This document shows, piece by piece, positions 61,400 through 64,000 of a stretch of 64,000 nucleotides of DNA. Source of the DNA: Owenia fusiformis (lineage: Eukaryota > Annelida > Polychaeta > Sabellida > Oweniidae). Position 1 is the stretch's first letter, and each line of letters begins with the position of its first letter. Location of the stretch: positions 25,099,915 to 25,163,914 of the forward strand of contig CAIIXF020000001.1 of the NCBI GenBank assembly GCA_903813345.2, given 5' to 3'. The notes beneath the pieces are model-generated. The model was given only the letters and a program-made list of their open reading frames with translations, did no database searches and had not been told where the DNA came from. A program made the translations under genes and the position numbers.

Positions 61400-64000
61400 C
61401 TACGTTGCACACCGACGTGGTTCGACCTGAACGAATTGCGAGGGGTATCCTTCTTTTTAGACCCGCATGTCCGCACCTCCGAGTACACTATAAAATAAGT
61501 AGTATGAATTATAAAAGTATCTTGGTTGCAAATGACATTTTCTGTCTTTTGCTCAGATGAAATCCTGATATTGCATTGTACAGTTGTATAGTAAACGAAC
61601 CCATAAAAGAGATCGAATCTGCAATCGTTTCTTTTGACTTGCTAATGTTCATTAAACGATGCAATTATTTGTGTATACTCAGATCAATTAATATGCAAAT
61701 AGAAATAGCAAACTATTCAGCCTCATGAACGTTGCAGATATACAATCAAAGAAATTGACTTTTGCAGGGCAAAGTTTTGATTTTAGATAAAAATACCATT
61801 CGTTTTGACGCATTTTGATATATAGAAAAAAACTTTTCAAATATATCTCGTATTATAAACTTTGGTTAATCTTGATCTAATCTTGATATTCTTCTAGATG
61901 CAAATTTGTTTTGCTATTGGCCAATTGAAATTACAAGTCGATTTCAACTAAGTGTGCCTCGTGGTCAAAGGCCACGTAAGAGATGCATCAGTCTGTCAAT
62001 AAAAGTTAAAAAAGTTTTAATAAGAATAATATCAAACTGACATATCTCTGTTAAGGTATCACCGAGACAACATGTCAAATATCGTGCAGTTTTATCATCT
62101 TGCAATAAACAATCTTGAACGTTACGAGCTAGTTACTAAATTAAGAATTAAGAAATCTGTAGCACCCCAGGGGCAGTGCGCTCTTTGCTTATAAGTGGTG
62201 GTAGCGTAGCAAATAAAATAGCACAACCTACTCCCGGGGGCGCCACGGGTAATCCCCAAATGACGCTCCCTCACTGAAGCCGCCAAACGGGAAAAAGCAA
62301 ACAGACTAATTAATTTAATTTTAATATCAAATAATAGAACATAACTTTTATTTACTAAAATTACATGGATTTGCTTGATGATAATAAAGAAAACAATATT
62401 CCAAGAATTAATATGAAATGTAATACAGATCAAGGAGAATTACAGATGCGCTAATAGGTGAGAAGGCTGAAGGAGCGCAGATAAATGCAATGTCATGTTG
62501 CGACTTCTTAGCCGCTCTCCTGAGGGAGAACTGGCAGCGCTGCTAGGTTGGTTGATCGCTCCTAGTGCAGCTACATTCCCAACGCTCGGCCGAGCGGGAG
62601 GGGGTAGCGCAGAAAGACAGCAACATTCCAATGCCAGCCATGACTTCCAAAATAAAATCAATTAATGTAAATAACAGTGTTCATTTAATAAAAGAATTTG
62701 CCACTGCTCATCCTGGGATCCTGCAGGTATTAAAGTTGAATAAACTGATGAGTTTTTCATTTCGAATTCTTTTCTCTTTTCAATGTGAATTTTAGCATAA
62801 AATTACATGAACAAGAATGAAATAAAAGATGATGAGCTTACCAAAATACTGATTGATCCAAATAATATCCAAAAAAGGTGATTAAATCCATTAAACGAAG
62901 ATAAAAATGAGAAAACTAAAACTACATCTTGTCCCTGCAAAATCCCAGCAGAAGAGACAGATAACTTGATCAGAGCTGTGAACAAGCTAGGAACTGGCAG
63001 AATCTCATCAGTGGCTAAATAATCACTGTACAAAATCAAATGGAGAGTTTTATAGACACAATTACAAGGTGTTAAACAGTGAATCTGCAAACTGACAAAG
63101 TATTACACAGTCGCTAAAAATAGATTGTTTTGATGTCTGAGAAAAACTCATTAACAATAAGAGGAATATCTTCTCAATAATGATGCATTAAATTATTTAA
63201 TTACAAATCTAATTAATAAATAAAAATAAAAGTAACGGCACAAAATATGGTTGGGTCGTTACATACCTCCCCTCTTTGAAAGGCATGGCCTAACCTCACA
63301 AAACTTTAAAATATATAGTCATTGACTACCACTCTAAATATACATCAAATGCCCATGAAAAAACTTTACATAAAAGTACTACAATGTCCATTTTAAAATA
63401 ATCCAGGCATTTGCCCTGCTGCTCCACCAAGTGATGGATGGATGTAATCAATTGGAGCGCTGGCTCAGCGCACACAGGCAGCTGCTATCGATAAATATAC
63501 ATTATGTATGCGTAGATCTCTAGATTTTCCTCAGAGTCAATCACTGGATTATTCCCATTGTATATCACTGGAGCAATATATTGAGGAGATCCTGGCCAGA
63601 TTGTTCCTACAATAATAAGTCACTGGATCCTACATATGGTTTATCACTGGATTGTTCATAACGCAGTTCTCGCTGTTGATCCTTGAGTGTTCATAATGTA
63701 GATTTGTTTGGATAGTGAGACAAACACCTGAAAATACTAATAAAAAGAGTGGTAGACAAGATGTTTAAAACTTATCTAAAATACAGCTACATTAAGTTTA
63801 GTACAAATTAATACTAGCTTAAAATTACAAGATAGCTTGTTAAAGTGTATTAAATATTTAAATTATCATCCACCATACAGGTGGTAGCTATGCTCAGCCT
63901 GTCAGATATCAGGTCTTTAAAATATTTTTATACAAAAATTAGAAATAAATGAATAACATAAATAAATTACATAAGCGCTATTAATCACAAGCAGCAAAGA
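61400..64000. other. Right end: no gene; possible LTR-retrotransposon boundary near 63262
   Basis: On the minus strand AAAGAGGGGAGG (a polypurine tract look-alike) is followed by TATGTAACGACCCAACC, as at the start of a 3' LTR. A GC-rich stretch (62440-62640) would lie inside that LTR. No gag or pol sequence or second LTR is seen in the window, so this is tentative. TCACTGGAT motifs repeat between 63535 and 63660. Confidence 0.3.

Larger units (their letters stand above)
59985..61400. repeat. GAACG-rich repeated module, two to three copies
   Basis: GAGGTAGAACTAATTGCAA, GCAAACGGGTTTAAACTGAT and AGCTATCACACCAAAC occur at 60000-60070 and again at 61090-61190. A further CACCAAAC-to-TTTACGAACTT stretch starts at 61180 and parallels 60820-60900. 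Many ACGTTCT/GAACG motifs are present. The module is interrupted by the LINE. It is probably a non-autonomous DNA transposon family, but its ends are not resolved. Confidence 0.5.

Noticed and set aside
62440-62661. 73-codon minus-strand frame, Pro/Ala/Ser-rich
   Set aside because: Short, low complexity and within a probable repeat or LTR; no family resemblance.

Overview
The window is eukaryotic: AT-rich, with genes split into short exons by GT...AG introns and a heavy load of degenerate transposons and tandem repeats. The Even-skipped/Evx homeobox gene (intron at homeodomain position 46/47), a Gal3ST-type sulfotransferase, discoidin (F5/8 type C) domains and an Ig plus cysteine-rich receptor together indicate a bilaterian animal. 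Sequence style suggests a marine invertebrate (lophotrochozoan or invertebrate deuterostome). I cannot fix the phylum.

Layout. 1-5.85 kb: no gene, a few dispersed repeats. 5.85-11.05 kb, minus strand: Evx homologue in three coding exons. 11.05-18.08 kb: no gene, one MITE. 18.08-38.25 kb, minus strand: one large unrecognised single-pass membrane protein gene. I joined 13 coding exons by hand and every junction keeps phase. Its ectodomain begins with a polycationic tandem-repeat region of roughly 900 residues, followed by a furin-like site, an Ig domain, cysteine-rich modules, a transmembrane helix and a proline/tyrosine-rich tail. An intronless Gal3ST-like sulfotransferase gene lies antisense inside one of its introns (28.88-30.26 kb). 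38.3-47.4 kb: no gene, but nested mobile elements and satellites, including a Tigger/pogo-like element and a TIR-bounded minisatellite. 47.45-54.36 kb, plus strand: a secreted-type gene with three discoidin domains separated by very basic linkers, each linker carrying a furin-like site. 54.4-64 kb: transposon graveyard with a mariner element bearing about 420-bp inverted repeats, a TTAA-flanked element nested in it, a 5'-truncated LINE with a 20-bp target duplication, and an exactly 500-N assembly gap.

The most interesting candidate system is the divergent pair at 18-38 kb and 47-54 kb. Both encode extracellular proteins with long Lys/Arg-rich regions and R-x-(K/R)-R-S-T furin-type sites, and a carbohydrate sulfotransferase is nested in the first. 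Binding to sulfated glycans or other polyanions is a reasonable hypothesis but is inference only. Both genes lack a confidently identified first coding exon.
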